7,243 bases of DNA, taken from assembly GCA_020216965.1 (NCBI GenBank), contig JAIWOJ010000102.1, positions 1-7,243 of the forward strand, read 5' to 3'. This document shows, one piece after another, positions 7,154 through 7,243 of the stretch; within the stretch, counting starts at the first letter, position 1; each line of letters opens with the position of its first letter. The translations under genes were made by a program, and so were the position numbers. The notes beneath the pieces were generated by a model, which made no database searches, was not told where the DNA came from, and saw only the letters and a list, made by a program, of their open reading frames with translations. The DNA comes from Prosthecobacter sp. GTDB lineage: Bacteria; Verrucomicrobiota; Verrucomicrobiia; Verrucomicrobiales; Verrucomicrobiaceae.

Positions 7154-7243
7154 TTAGCGTCCGGCTCCTAGGGTGACGCGCCCGCTTTCGGGATCTTGGT
7201 CGCCGATCTGATTGCTCAGGAAGTAGCCGTAGCCGCCTTTGGC
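7154..7243 (-). CDS. C-terminal end of an unrecognised gene, convergent with pyrG
   Basis: On the - strand a frame is open from the window edge for 29 codons and ends in TAA (7156-7154). The peptide contains KGGYGYFLSNQIGD and ends in RVTLGAGR. About 20 of the 29 codons end in G or C, as in the neighbouring genes, and the stop lies just outside the mirror-image terminator, so I take it as the 3' end of a real gene. I do not recognise the family from this fragment. The start and most of the gene lie beyond the window. Confidence 0.55.
   Translation of the reverse strand, partial: AKGGYGYFLSNQIGDQDPESGRVTLGAGR

Overview
The window reads as an ordinary, G+C-rich chromosomal segment of a Gram-negative bacterium, most likely from the Verrucomicrobiota or another PVC lineage. 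The Gram-negative call rests on kdsB, whose product activates Kdo for lipopolysaccharide. The lineage call is an inference from the kdsB-pyrG gene pair, which I recall as adjacent in Chlamydia, and from the secreted SGNH hydrolase, whose type is common in Planctomycetes and Verrucomicrobia. Nearly all genes lie on the + strand and are tightly packed.

Layout: (1) 1-971, the 3' two thirds of a UDP-glucose 6-dehydrogenase gene, cut by the window edge. A long imperfect hairpin (967-1006) straddles its stop codon. (2) 1060-2430, a beta-CASP metallo-beta-lactamase-fold protein resembling RNA-processing nucleases, followed 12 nt later by (3) 2443-3315, a beta-hydroxyacid dehydrogenase (3-hydroxyisobutyrate dehydrogenase family); these two are probably co-transcribed. 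(4) 3425-4192, an exported SGNH/GDSL esterase whose signal peptide is built from a 21-bp tandem repeat. (5) 4193-4529, a 337-nt non-coding stretch with a candidate sigma70-type promoter, a triple 7-bp direct repeat and a dyad just downstream of it. (6) 4530-5282 kdsB and 5346-6965 pyrG, both + strand. (7) 6966-7153, an intergenic region dominated by a perfect 30-bp inverted repeat whose arms each contain a terminator-like hairpin. (8) 7154-7243, the C-terminal end of an unrecognised gene on the - strand, convergent with pyrG.

Functional links: KdsB consumes CTP to make CMP-Kdo and PyrG makes CTP, so their pairing couples nucleotide supply to lipopolysaccharide synthesis. Ugd makes UDP-glucuronate for surface polysaccharides, so cell-envelope sugar metabolism is represented at both ends. 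The beta-CASP protein, the dehydrogenase and the esterase have no obvious pathway in common.

I see no phage, transposase, CRISPR, toxin-antitoxin or tRNA/rRNA gene and no convincing new multi-gene system. The most unusual parts are non-coding: the nested inverted repeat behind pyrG, the dyad and repeat array before kdsB, and the hairpin at the end of ugd.
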